A DNA stretch of 46,474 nt from a virus. The notes beneath the pieces were generated by a model that saw nothing but the letters and a program-made list of their open reading frames with translations, did not search any database and had not been told where the DNA came from. This document shows positions 7,868-16,477 of the stretch, in pieces. The position numbers and the translations under genes are program-made. How positions within the stretch are numbered: the first letter of the stretch is position 1; every line of letters begins with the position of its first letter. The stretch lies in IMG/VR virus record IMGVR_UViG_3300044641_001855, positions 1 to 46,474 of that record. One strand, 5' to 3'.

Positions 7868-8781
7868 TAGTAACTTCCCTCGGAGAATGGATCAACATCA
7901 GTGAAATCGTAGATTCCAAGACTATCTCCTGTCTGTTTGATGTGTTCATTGTCTCCGTCGAATGTAGAATCGATTGGAGTTATTGGTACGAGAATATTTG
8001 TTCCAGTAATGCCGGTAACATAGAACTCTGCACCAGAATCTTTTCCTTTAATTGTTTGTGAGGAATAGAAGAAAGATCCACTGATGCCATATATGTTCAT
8101 TGTGTTTGCTGCATCATTATATTTGAAGCACACGGCTTCTGCTGTAGCATTTGAATATGTTCCACCAGTTACACCAAAAACTTGGAATACTGTTTCACCG
8201 TCATAGAAACTTAGATTGTTTGAGACTTCAGTAGAGAGTGCAAATTGATATACTTGTTTCTTTCTTTCAGTTTCAACAACATCCACATCGGTTTCTCCCG
8301 TATCAAATTCGTCATGATCAATTGTGGTTAGTTCGCATGTCAGTGCGTATGTGTATAATTTACCAAGTTGATAAAATGGGTTTTCATGTTCAACAAAGTT
8401 AATTTCAAATAAACCTTTGCTAAGTGGAAAATAGATTAAATCACCTTCTCGTGGTCGTGTGATTGTATCATATTTTTCTGCAATCTCTTTATTGAATCTT
8501 TTCTTAGAGATAATCAAAACTATTTTATCTTTTACTGTAAGACCAAACTTAGTGATTATATCCCCTTCTCCCTCGAATCCAGACACAGAAGCAATATACA
8601 TTTCTAATGGAAATGCCTTATTAAACTTATACTGAGCCTCACCAAACAATATGCTTTTATCATACTGCTCGCGGGGAATGTAAATCATATCCCTACCCAT
8701 AGTCTTGATGATCTCTATAGAGAGATCTTCAATTATGTTCTGTTCGCCTGAATAGTCTTTGAAGTAGGGATTATGAGCCAT
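7867..8781 (-). CDS. 14: Neck protein (T4 gp14 type)
   Basis: Head-to-tail connector protein acting with gp13 after DNA packaging. It is 304 aa (T4 gp14 is 256). The N-terminus NPYFKDYSGEQNIIEDLSIE and the IKTMGRDMIYIPREQYD segment are typical of gp14. The C-terminal 130 residues contain a beta-rich insertion with repeated Gly-Thr (VFGVTGGTYSNATAEAV) that explains the greater length. The start is one base from the gp13 stop. Confidence 0.9.
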   Translation of the reverse strand: MAHNPYFKDYSGEQNIIEDLSIEIIKTMGRDMIYIPREQYDKSILFGEAQYKFNKAFPLEMYIASVSGFEGEGDIITKFGLTVKDKIVLIISKKRFNKEIAEKYDTITRPREGDLIYFPLSKGLFEINFVEHENPFYQLGKLYTYALTCELTTIDHDEFDTGETDVDVVETERKKQVYQFALSTEVSNNLSFYDGETVFQVFGVTGGTYSNATAEAVCFKYNDAANTMNIYGISGSFFYSSQTIKGKDSGAEFYVTGITGTNILVPITPIDSTFDGDNEHIKQTGDSLGIYDFTDVDPFSEGSY

Positions 8782-8782
8782 T

Positions 8783-9589
8783 TTATCCGACCATGAAGTT
8801 TATTGGGAGTTCGTATTCAAGTTGTACTTGTTGTTCTATTAGTGCTATTTCTTGTTGTGCTTCTGCTACGATTTCTGCACCACGGAGAGTAACACCACCG
8901 GGAAGTTGAACACCAGTGAATTTAGACATATTCATGCCCCACTGTCTCTTGATAAGAGCAGTGACATATTTCTTCAGAAGACGATCATTATAGATCTCGG
9001 TGAACTTATCTGGATTTAGAGCAACATATGCTTCAATCAATAGATTTCCATTTGCTGCAAGTTCTTCTTTCCAGTTCATGTCAATGTGAAGTTTATTCGT
9101 AACCTTACTGAAACGAATTGCTTTTTCTGGTTGGAACATGTCTTGAATCATATTGATATAGCGTTTTGTGCTATCGTACTGAGCAAGACCCATGTTACGA
9201 CTTGACATTAGATTGGTATTGATACCAAAATAATCTGTTAGTGCCATCTGATATCGAACATCGAACATGGAGATGTTGCTGAATGGACCAAACTGGAACA
9301 ACTTGACTATAGAAACTATGTCTCTACCAGTAGGTCCATCACCACCGAAACCATTTACTGGACCTAAATTATCGGTATCAATATATTCGTTTGTGATATC
9401 TGTCGCTGTGACGGGATATAAAAAGTATGCTTTTTCAACACCATCAAAGTGACGCTCTGAGAAGTATTGTAAAGCATCATCTAAACGATCTTCACATTGC
9501 TGCCAATCTACATTGATATCTACAACTGGTGCGCCCAATTGTCTCAATGAATATTCAATAAGGGTTTGTCTTGAACTTGGTGATGCCAT
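8783..9589 (-). CDS. 13: Neck protein (T4 gp13 type)
   Basis: Connector protein that binds the portal side of the neck. It is 268 aa (T4 gp13 is 309). The N-terminal SSRQTLIEYSLRQLGAPVVD and QCEDRLDDALQYFSERHFDG are hallmarks of gp13, and the C-terminal YVTALIKRQWGMNMSKFTGV fits as well. It is the first gene of the neck, packaging, tail and head run (13, 14, 15, 16, 17, 18, 19, 20), with AGGAG before the ATG and a late-promoter-like element just upstream. Confidence 0.93.
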   Translation of the reverse strand: MASPSSRQTLIEYSLRQLGAPVVDINVDWQQCEDRLDDALQYFSERHFDGVEKAYFLYPVTATDITNEYIDTDNLGPVNGFGGDGPTGRDIVSIVKLFQFGPFSNISMFDVRYQMALTDYFGINTNLMSSRNMGLAQYDSTKRYINMIQDMFQPEKAIRFSKVTNKLHIDMNWKEELAANGNLLIEAYVALNPDKFTEIYNDRLLKKYVTALIKRQWGMNMSKFTGVQLPGGVTLRGAEIVAEAQQEIALIEQQVQLEYELPINFMVG

Positions 9590-9603
9590 AAATTCTCCTT
9601 ATA

Positions 9604-9614
9604 GGTATTTATGG
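9604..9614 (-). promoter_or_regulatory. Late-promoter-like element before gp13
   Basis: Minus-strand CCATAAATACC contains CATAAATAC, one mismatch from the T4 late core TATAAATA. Six bases separate it from the AGGAG ribosome site of gp13, so the leader would be very short. It shares ATAAATACC with the element before gp18. Confidence 0.45.
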
Positions 9615-9625
9615 CATTTACCAAA

Positions 9626-10216
9626 TTACTTTAAAGGTTCGGAGTTTAATTTATTTCCTTGTTGAGCAGCAAGTTTTGCTTGTTGTTCATCCATAGCCTT
9701 CTGCATCGCTTCTGGCATATCTGGAAGAGTCACAGGCATCTTATTCAGATCTTCAAAGTTGATGTTTTCAATGTAATACTTACGAGTAATTGGTGCAATT
9801 GCTTCATCTGGTTTGCTTGGGGTGTAGTTTGTAAATCCAGGCATAGTAATTGGGCAGTTTAACTTTGGATAATCTAGTTTGCTATAGTCTGTACCATTAG
9901 CAACTAACCAAGTACCTTGACGATCTCCACATCCACAACCACCGCAGAAGTACTGTCCCTGCGTCTTGCTTTCCTTTAGATGCTCACATGGTGGAACAAC
10001 ACCGTTGAGATGCTTATCACCAAAACAACTTAAAACTCTTAGTTGTTTTGTTGCCTTATTAATCTTCTTCTCATTTAGACCACGAGAAGTTAAAGACATG
10101 GCAAAACTCTGTATCATTCCAATCTTCTTGGAAAATATACTTTTATTATCCGGTACGGCAACAGTTCTAAATTCGATAGGATCTGGTTTGCTCGAACAAG
10201 ACTTATCTTCGCTCAT
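9626..10216 (-). CDS. Unknown cysteine-rich protein between fibre and neck genes
   Basis: 196 aa, not recognised. Cysteines are at 7, 64, 77, 91, 94, 96 and 121; the cluster FCGGCGCGDRQGTWL (90-104) together with C64, C77 and C121 resembles a zinc or iron-sulphur site. The N-terminal 60 residues are basic and contain a helical KKIGMIQSFAMSLTSRGLNE segment. The C-terminus (from about 150) is helical and Gln/Ala-rich. It has TTGGAG before the ATG and sits between the last fibre gene and gp13, so it may be a minor neck or tail component, or an assembly factor for the cysteine-rich fibres upstream. The metal site is inferred from spacing only. Confidence 0.6.
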   Translation of the reverse strand: MSEDKSCSSKPDPIEFRTVAVPDNKSIFSKKIGMIQSFAMSLTSRGLNEKKINKATKQLRVLSCFGDKHLNGVVPPCEHLKESKTQGQYFCGGCGCGDRQGTWLVANGTDYSKLDYPKLNCPITMPGFTNYTPSKPDEAIAPITRKYYIENINFEDLNKMPVTLPDMPEAMQKAMDEQQAKLAAQQGNKLNSEPLK

Positions 10217-10222
10217 AATAAA

Positions 10223-12775
10223 TTACTCCAATTCAATTCTTCTTATTAGTCGAACATTAACCTGAGATGTTCTAGGTACTAAGTATATAGATCCGTAATC
10301 AGACTTGTTATAACTTTGACCAAACATAAACGACTGTTTATTAAAAATCTGAGAATCTAGGTTATATTTTGTAACTGATTGCTGTTCAAAATACGGCGTA
10401 GATGTTAAATAGATGCTAGTTTTCATCGATCTGAATACTTCTGGTATAAAGAATCCTTGATTCAGTTTAGAATTAATAAACTCCAATTCGTTCTTTGATG
10501 GCAAATACCAACCAGACAGTTTGGAATTTTCTCTTAGTGTTTCCATCGTCTTGCTTTGTAAACCATAATATGTTTGACTATCACCGTAAGTATTCCAAAA
10601 ACCATCATATATTGATGCGGGAATTATCTCAGTTGGTTCTGATGTGTCATTAATTGAACCAAGATCATAATCATTTGGTGCAATAATAATTGCCCATCTC
10701 TTTGCAGTTGTTCCATAGCCTACTACATTTGGAATGTATTCTACTGCTGAACCCGTATATGGATTTCCATTAACAGTTGATCCTTGAGTGTTGATTGGAA
10801 CACCCGGTTCAAATACACCAACATATAATCCATCTTGATAATATGTTAATTCGGATTCGGGTAAAGTATTTTCTGCTTGTGTGATTCGTAATGTTAAATT
10901 ATTACCACAATTACCACCAACAACAGTATTGCAATCTACACATCCCTCTGTTGGGCTATCTAAATCGCAACAAATACCACCAGTTCTAAACAAACCACCA
11001 AGTCTAGTACAATTACCCTGATTGGTTTGTATGCAATTGGTGATGTCAACACTGCATGTGCAGCAACTGCCATTCATTTTGTTATTGCAGATATCCATAT
11101 CTGGCTCAACAACCGCATAACAACCGGAACGGAAGCACGAAAGATCTATTATATCGGTAAATGAAACTAGTGGTTGTTTTTCAAAGTCACTAATATTAGA
11201 TGCAATTTTTATAATTCTATTAGTCTCATCTACAGCAAAACAATAATCATTTGCCGGAGATTGATTATTCGGTGATACATCGTTTATATTCGAACAAGAA
11301 ACAAGTTTATATTTTCTGCTTAGAGGATATGTTAATTCTGTATTGAGAGAATTACATGTCATCGTTCCATTTGCATCAATACCGCAGAAAGTATTAGCAC
11401 CAAAAGATGCCTTCGCATATTCTATTCGTGGTATAGATCTAACCATGCTGCGTAAAGATTGAAGTTCTGGTAGATCATTGATAAATGGAGAATAGTATTC
11501 AAAACTATTGTCTAATCTTTGCCCAATAAATCCAAGAGTGGCAAAATTTACTTGAATATTATCTGTGCCATTTCCTGTGGATTTTGGTGGAACATACACA
11601 TTGTGTTGATATAACCTTTTAAGTTTTTGTGCAACAGTTAATGTTTTAAATTGATTATTCTTAGCATCAAAGAATCTTCCATAAATTACAACATTATTAT
11701 TTGAATTAATGTATGCACTGAATGTTTTTGTTGCTATTAAATCTAAAGCAGGCAAGTATGGTGGATTAGTTAAAGGAACTGGTGAATTTCGTGGATTATC
11801 TGCAAATCTATTTTTAAATGCAGTTGTTGCATAATAACGAGGAATAGAATTTTCATCCAGTATTGCAAAGTAACCATCAGCCCATCTTGCTGGTTCATCT
11901 ATTGTGTAATCCTGAGAATATCCGCCCGGACAAACTTTTGTAACACCAATTGGTTCTGTGGTTTTTGCAAACGGAGGACCTCCTGTGTTTTCTTGATTTG
12001 GTGCCAAGATTAAATCATAAGCAAGTGAATTTGTGTTATTTCTTATTTGAAACACACCTTGATTTACACCTTGTGCCATTTTTCCGGCGTAATTATCATC
12101 AAACCACGCTTTATTACCACAAATATTAGAATATCCGAGTAGTCCCCAACAGAATACATTAGTACCATTTTCGCATGAATTTAAAACTGTGTTGTTTGTC
12201 TCTGAAAGTTTACAATCGTTTATAGCAGGAGCAGCACTTCCAACTTGTTCTTCGCATTTTCTACCGTTATTGTAGAAAGTAGAAGTGTATGGAAATACTG
12301 CTTTAGCAGCACATTCTTTTTCACTACAGACATCTATGCAATTTGCATAGACGGTTCCATCATCATTAAACTCTGGGTAACAACATGCTCGTTGCTCTCT
12401 GTAATCCAATACATTTGATTGTTCTAGTGTACCAGAAACACATAGACTTTCTTCTGATTCCGTGCAAGTAGAACCTAGAGTCCAAAGACCGCTTAAAGAT
12501 TCGCATTCGCATAATGTAGTTACTGCTGTTCCACCTAATGAACAAGCGCAGCAGCAACCAAGAGATGATGGAGTTATATTTGTATTTTCATCACATTTAC
12601 CCGCAATGAAATGCCCATTTTGGATGTTGCAATCTGATACTGTGGTGTTTTCTGTTTTTGATACTTCATTAGTATCAGAATCATAAACATAACAACAACC
12701 AGTTATACCATTGTTTTGAATATATTGGCTATAATCTACTACAGTCTGTGATCTTGTTCTAAATTGAATTGACAT
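10223..12775 (-). CDS. Giant cysteine-rich fibre/adhesin with lectin-like C-terminus (paralogue 4)
   Basis: 850 aa. The first ~190 residues carry cysteine modules beginning GCCYV, GCCCA and RACCY, each ending G..C; a fourth (GSCCTCS...GGLFRTGGIC) lies near 570-605. The middle part has GANTFCGIDANGTMTC and two similar segments (DYCFAVDETNRI, SCFRSGCYAVVEP), reminiscent of degenerate RCC1-type propeller repeats. The C-terminal ~210 residues show RWAIIIAPNDYDLG, SGWYLPSKNELEFI and VRLIRRIE, the pattern of DUF1566/Lcl domains, which have a lectin-type fold. Unlike its three neighbours it lacks a collagen-like start. It is probably a virion adhesin; function is inferred from domains and from location in the fibre cluster. 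Confidence 0.65.
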   Translation of the reverse strand: MSIQFRTRSQTVVDYSQYIQNNGITGCCYVYDSDTNEVSKTENTTVSDCNIQNGHFIAGKCDENTNITPSSLGCCCACSLGGTAVTTLCECESLSGLWTLGSTCTESEESLCVSGTLEQSNVLDYREQRACCYPEFNDDGTVYANCIDVCSEKECAAKAVFPYTSTFYNNGRKCEEQVGSAAPAINDCKLSETNNTVLNSCENGTNVFCWGLLGYSNICGNKAWFDDNYAGKMAQGVNQGVFQIRNNTNSLAYDLILAPNQENTGGPPFAKTTEPIGVTKVCPGGYSQDYTIDEPARWADGYFAILDENSIPRYYATTAFKNRFADNPRNSPVPLTNPPYLPALDLIATKTFSAYINSNNNVVIYGRFFDAKNNQFKTLTVAQKLKRLYQHNVYVPPKSTGNGTDNIQVNFATLGFIGQRLDNSFEYYSPFINDLPELQSLRSMVRSIPRIEYAKASFGANTFCGIDANGTMTCNSLNTELTYPLSRKYKLVSCSNINDVSPNNQSPANDYCFAVDETNRIIKIASNISDFEKQPLVSFTDIIDLSCFRSGCYAVVEPDMDICNNKMNGSCCTCSVDITNCIQTNQGNCTRLGGLFRTGGICCDLDSPTEGCVDCNTVVGGNCGNNLTLRITQAENTLPESELTYYQDGLYVGVFEPGVPINTQGSTVNGNPYTGSAVEYIPNVVGYGTTAKRWAIIIAPNDYDLGSINDTSEPTEIIPASIYDGFWNTYGDSQTYYGLQSKTMETLRENSKLSGWYLPSKNELEFINSKLNQGFFIPEVFRSMKTSIYLTSTPYFEQQSVTKYNLDSQIFNKQSFMFGQSYNKSDYGSIYLVPRTSQVNVRLIRRIELE

Positions 12776-12776
12776 A

Positions 12777-15700
12777 TTAGCAACTTTCGTAATTATAACA
12801 TTCAGGGCACAACATCTCTACACAAATGCCTTCTGTGATTTTTACACTCTTAGTCATTGTGTTATTTGACTGATCTCGTTGTAGTAATGTAAACCCAGGC
12901 AGCCCCGGTGAAGTTGGTGTTGTCATTGTAGATGGTGCAATCCAACCTCCTTCTAGTATCCATGCAGTTGAATCTTCACTACCACCCGAACCAGTATTTT
13001 GGTTTAAACACACACCTATGCATGTACCATCTGGTCCTCTACTACAATTTGGACCTCCAGTTTCGCAACAATCCGCAGCTTCGCATCCAAATCCACACAG
13101 AGGTTGTGAACCACCCGAATCCCATCCGGTTTGATATGAAATTGGGATCGCAATAGTATTGCTGAATCCCATTGTTTGCTGTCCGGGATTGACTGGAGCA
13201 TTTGGTGAATTAAAAAATACAGTTGCAGTTCTAAATGCATCTAGATTGTATCTGAGATTTCTTCCAAATATGCCTCGCTCGACAATGGCATCTGGTTCAT
13301 CTGCTGCTCTCAATCTAAAATAAATTTCTCCAACAGAATCTAAACTTAGTGGATAAAACTCTGCAATTCCTAATTCATTTTGTATTACTCCACTAGGTGG
13401 TGGAACGCCGATTTGTTGATTTACAGTGCTAGATGGAAGATAATAACCATAGTTCAAACATGCTGCTTCATCAGTTAAATCATTTAAACCATAAGCAGCA
13501 GCATAGATGCCAGATGTATTAAATCCACGCAAATATGGATCATACTGTGTGTATATTGCTCCAATTTCTGTGCAATATTCCACTGGATTTGTTTGTGTTT
13601 CAAAAACAAATAGACCTGGTGTGCATGCCAAAGTGCTATCTCCTATTTGAGAATTCATAGCAGTTCTCATTTTGTTTCTGAATATAATTTGTGCTGTTTG
13701 ATTATTGGGATTATTAATATAGTTTGCAGTTAGATTATTCCAAAAAGTTTTACCATTTCCATCATAAAAACTATTAATCATGTTTACTGTGTCAGAACGA
13801 TTAAGTAAATTTAGATTTGTAGTTTCTTTTAAGTATTTTCCTTTTGCACAATCTGTGTAATCTTTAGAATAAGTTATTCTTCCCCAAATTGGAGGAAATG
13901 GAGCGGCCAAACATTTTACTTCGTTATGGTATGGTTCTAGTTTGTCGAGAGTTATTGTATTTCCAAGATCATATCTTGTTTTATATCTGATTGTTGTTAA
14001 TGGATCACATAATTTACAATTTTGTTTTTCGCTTTCGCTGGTGTAACCAAAACGCTCTAAACAATTTATTTTATTTTGGGCTGGATCTATGGTTCTTACA
14101 TATGATCCGACAAATGAACAATAGAATTTTCCACTGACACTTATTGGATTGGATTCTAATCCACTTGGAATAAAATTAGTCGGAGAAAGTCTATTAGTCC
14201 AATCTTCAATATAGTACAAACCTCTTTTTCCAGATACCCCACCATTTTCATATGAATCTTTTTTTACTTCTACTGTTGTAAATTTTGGATGTGGTATTGT
14301 AAAACTTACAGAATCAGTTGTACCGATTGCATCATTTAATTTCGTATTATCTTCTTCTGATACTACAAATACTGCTCTATATGGTGCTTGTCCACCGTGT
14401 CTAGAATGATTGTACCAATCACTGCCTATGCCATTTGGCAAGTATGGATTATTTCCAGAAGTGTCTGTGCTTCCATCAATTCTTGTATCGGGGAAGCACC
14501 AGAAACATGCAACATGTGATCCTTCCGTAGAATTACTGCAATCACACGATTCGAATGGATAGTCTGGTGCAGCAACAGAACATGGTAGATTTGCATCTAT
14601 ACCATCAATTGACTGACATCCACAGTTCGTAGAAGAATCACATGCTTTATAACAAGTTTTGGTTGTGCATGGTGATTCGGTACATGATCCATTTAAATAT
14701 CCAGTACAAGAAACGCAAGTGTCAACTGGAGTACAATCTGAACCGTCACATGTATGACATGAAACTGGATTGCATTCATTATTGCATGACGAATCTGAGT
14801 AATAGCCTAATTCAGAACATGTTTGCCCTGATTCTATAACTACAGGACTGCAATTGCAACCATTATTGCCTCTTGAGCATTGATAACATGTGGTTGGCTT
14901 GCAGTTGCAGTTAATACTAGAACAAGTGGTATTTCTACCCATGTAAATACCACCACTCTCATTACACTCAAATGGCGTTTCTACATTAGTACAAGTATAT
15001 GTTTCGCCGTCTTGTTTGCAACATGCACCGGGTGCGATTATGTGATCGCAGCAAGATGCTTGTGAACAATTTGAAGCCAGTACAATCTTTCCACCAAGAT
15101 AGTTGCAATGTTCTTCAGTAAGATTTCCTAGGCATTCTCCATCTTTGCAGCAAATTGTTGGTGTCTTACATTGATTGTAGCATAGACCAGATCTTTGTGT
15201 GCCTGATATATTGTCTACATCACTGTCTGGATATTCACCAACTTGACCACATGTTATTCCTGATATAAAGTAACCACCAATTGTTTGGCATAGACTTGGA
15301 TCTATATCAGAGATGCATCTGCCTTCTGAGCAGCAAACGCCATCATATTGTTTTTCGTCGCTGTTGACTATGCATGAATTTTTATTGCAAGGAACTAAAC
15401 CTTCGAATGTTCCTTGTCGTTCGTCGCAGTATGATTGGGTAACATAATCTTCGCAGTATTTGGTTCCATCTAAATCAATATAGCAGCAAGATCCGCGAAC
15501 ACCCGGATTCTTTACTTCATCAACACCAAAACCACGAGCGGTAAAATTCGCCCTCCACACAGAATCAGAATTCGTTCTCCACATGTGAAGAATATTTGTT
15601 CCGGGGTAAAAGATTGGCTTGCTTTCTGCATCAAACACAACATCTGTTGGGAAATTCCAAACATCGTCACCTTCTACAACCAAAGTGACAGACATAATCT

Positions 15701-16466
15701 GCCCGGTTGGAATTGTATCGTATCTGAATCCCTTAATACCAATTGGAGTTGTTAATTGATAAACTGTGGCTCTAGAAACATCTAATGTGATACCATCTGT
15801 ATCGACATCATAGAAGTCATCTAGTGTTATGATCTTTTCTCCCCGCTGGAATGGACCAACAGAAAGAATAGAATCGGTGATATCGGCAACTACATTTCTT
15901 CCTGCTGTCTCACCACCAAAATTTACATATCCATAGTGAGAATTACCAATTCTAGTTGCAACGGTTGTTGATTCTGGAATCAAATCTGTAGACATGATGT
16001 ATGTCTTTTCTTTGACATACACGATTCTATTATTTTCGGTAGAAGCAGAAATACCACCAGCAGTTGTGTTTGCAGAAATGGTGAATATTAAAGTACCATC
16101 TGCATCATAAGTCAAACCAAGTAAACCACTAGTTCTGAAGTTATAGAAATCTAGGGTTATACCACCACAGACACCCTTTAATATGGCATATCCGCCACCA
16201 ACAGAAGAAGCAGTTAATCCTGCATAGATTCCTGTTGCGCCCTGTAAAATACCAGCAGAGGTTGATGTGCCGTCAGATAGTACCAATTGAACAGTGCCAT
16301 CTTCAGCAACAACTACTTGAGTTATGTAATTAGAGTCTAGTCCAGTAGCACCAGTTGCACCGCGAATAGTTTGTGCTGGCCCTGTTGGTCCTGTAGGTCC
16401 TACTGGTCCAGCAGAACCTGCACCAGAAGCCGGATATATTGAACTATAACCGATGTTGTTTGTCAT
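12777..16466 (-). CDS. Giant collagen-headed cysteine-rich fibre protein (paralogue 3)
   Basis: 1229 aa, the largest of the four related proteins. Residues 19-42 are collagen-like (GPVGPTGPTGPAQTIRGATG), a trimerising element common in phage fibres. A beta-rich segment follows. From about 330 come cysteine modules (GSCCYI, GVCCSE, TICCKD, GACCKQ), then a denser part with CxxCxG-type clusters (TCYQCSRGNNGCNCS, VSCHTCDGSDC) to about 690. The C-terminal 540 residues have no lectin-type WYIPS motif, unlike the other three paralogues, and end CPECYNYESC. There is no signal peptide. It lies one base from the next gene, in an evident co-transcribed set. Confidence 0.65.
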   Translation of the reverse strand: MTNNIGYSSIYPASGAGSAGPVGPTGPTGPAQTIRGATGATGLDSNYITQVVVAEDGTVQLVLSDGTSTSAGILQGATGIYAGLTASSVGGGYAILKGVCGGITLDFYNFRTSGLLGLTYDADGTLIFTISANTTAGGISASTENNRIVYVKEKTYIMSTDLIPESTTVATRIGNSHYGYVNFGGETAGRNVVADITDSILSVGPFQRGEKIITLDDFYDVDTDGITLDVSRATVYQLTTPIGIKGFRYDTIPTGQIMSVTLVVEGDDVWNFPTDVVFDAESKPIFYPGTNILHMWRTNSDSVWRANFTARGFGVDEVKNPGVRGSCCYIDLDGTKYCEDYVTQSYCDERQGTFEGLVPCNKNSCIVNSDEKQYDGVCCSEGRCISDIDPSLCQTIGGYFISGITCGQVGEYPDSDVDNISGTQRSGLCYNQCKTPTICCKDGECLGNLTEEHCNYLGGKIVLASNCSQASCCDHIIAPGACCKQDGETYTCTNVETPFECNESGGIYMGRNTTCSSINCNCKPTTCYQCSRGNNGCNCSPVVIESGQTCSELGYYSDSSCNNECNPVSCHTCDGSDCTPVDTCVSCTGYLNGSCTESPCTTKTCYKACDSSTNCGCQSIDGIDANLPCSVAAPDYPFESCDCSNSTEGSHVACFWCFPDTRIDGSTDTSGNNPYLPNGIGSDWYNHSRHGGQAPYRAVFVVSEEDNTKLNDAIGTTDSVSFTIPHPKFTTVEVKKDSYENGGVSGKRGLYYIEDWTNRLSPTNFIPSGLESNPISVSGKFYCSFVGSYVRTIDPAQNKINCLERFGYTSESEKQNCKLCDPLTTIRYKTRYDLGNTITLDKLEPYHNEVKCLAAPFPPIWGRITYSKDYTDCAKGKYLKETTNLNLLNRSDTVNMINSFYDGNGKTFWNNLTANYINNPNNQTAQIIFRNKMRTAMNSQIGDSTLACTPGLFVFETQTNPVEYCTEIGAIYTQYDPYLRGFNTSGIYAAAYGLNDLTDEAACLNYGYYLPSSTVNQQIGVPPPSGVIQNELGIAEFYPLSLDSVGEIYFRLRAADEPDAIVERGIFGRNLRYNLDAFRTATVFFNSPNAPVNPGQQTMGFSNTIAIPISYQTGWDSGGSQPLCGFGCEAADCCETGGPNCSRGPDGTCIGVCLNQNTGSGGSEDSTAWILEGGWIAPSTMTTPTSPGLPGFTLLQRDQSNNTMTKSVKITEGICVEMLCPECYNYESC

Positions 16467-16477
16467 TAATTACTCTC

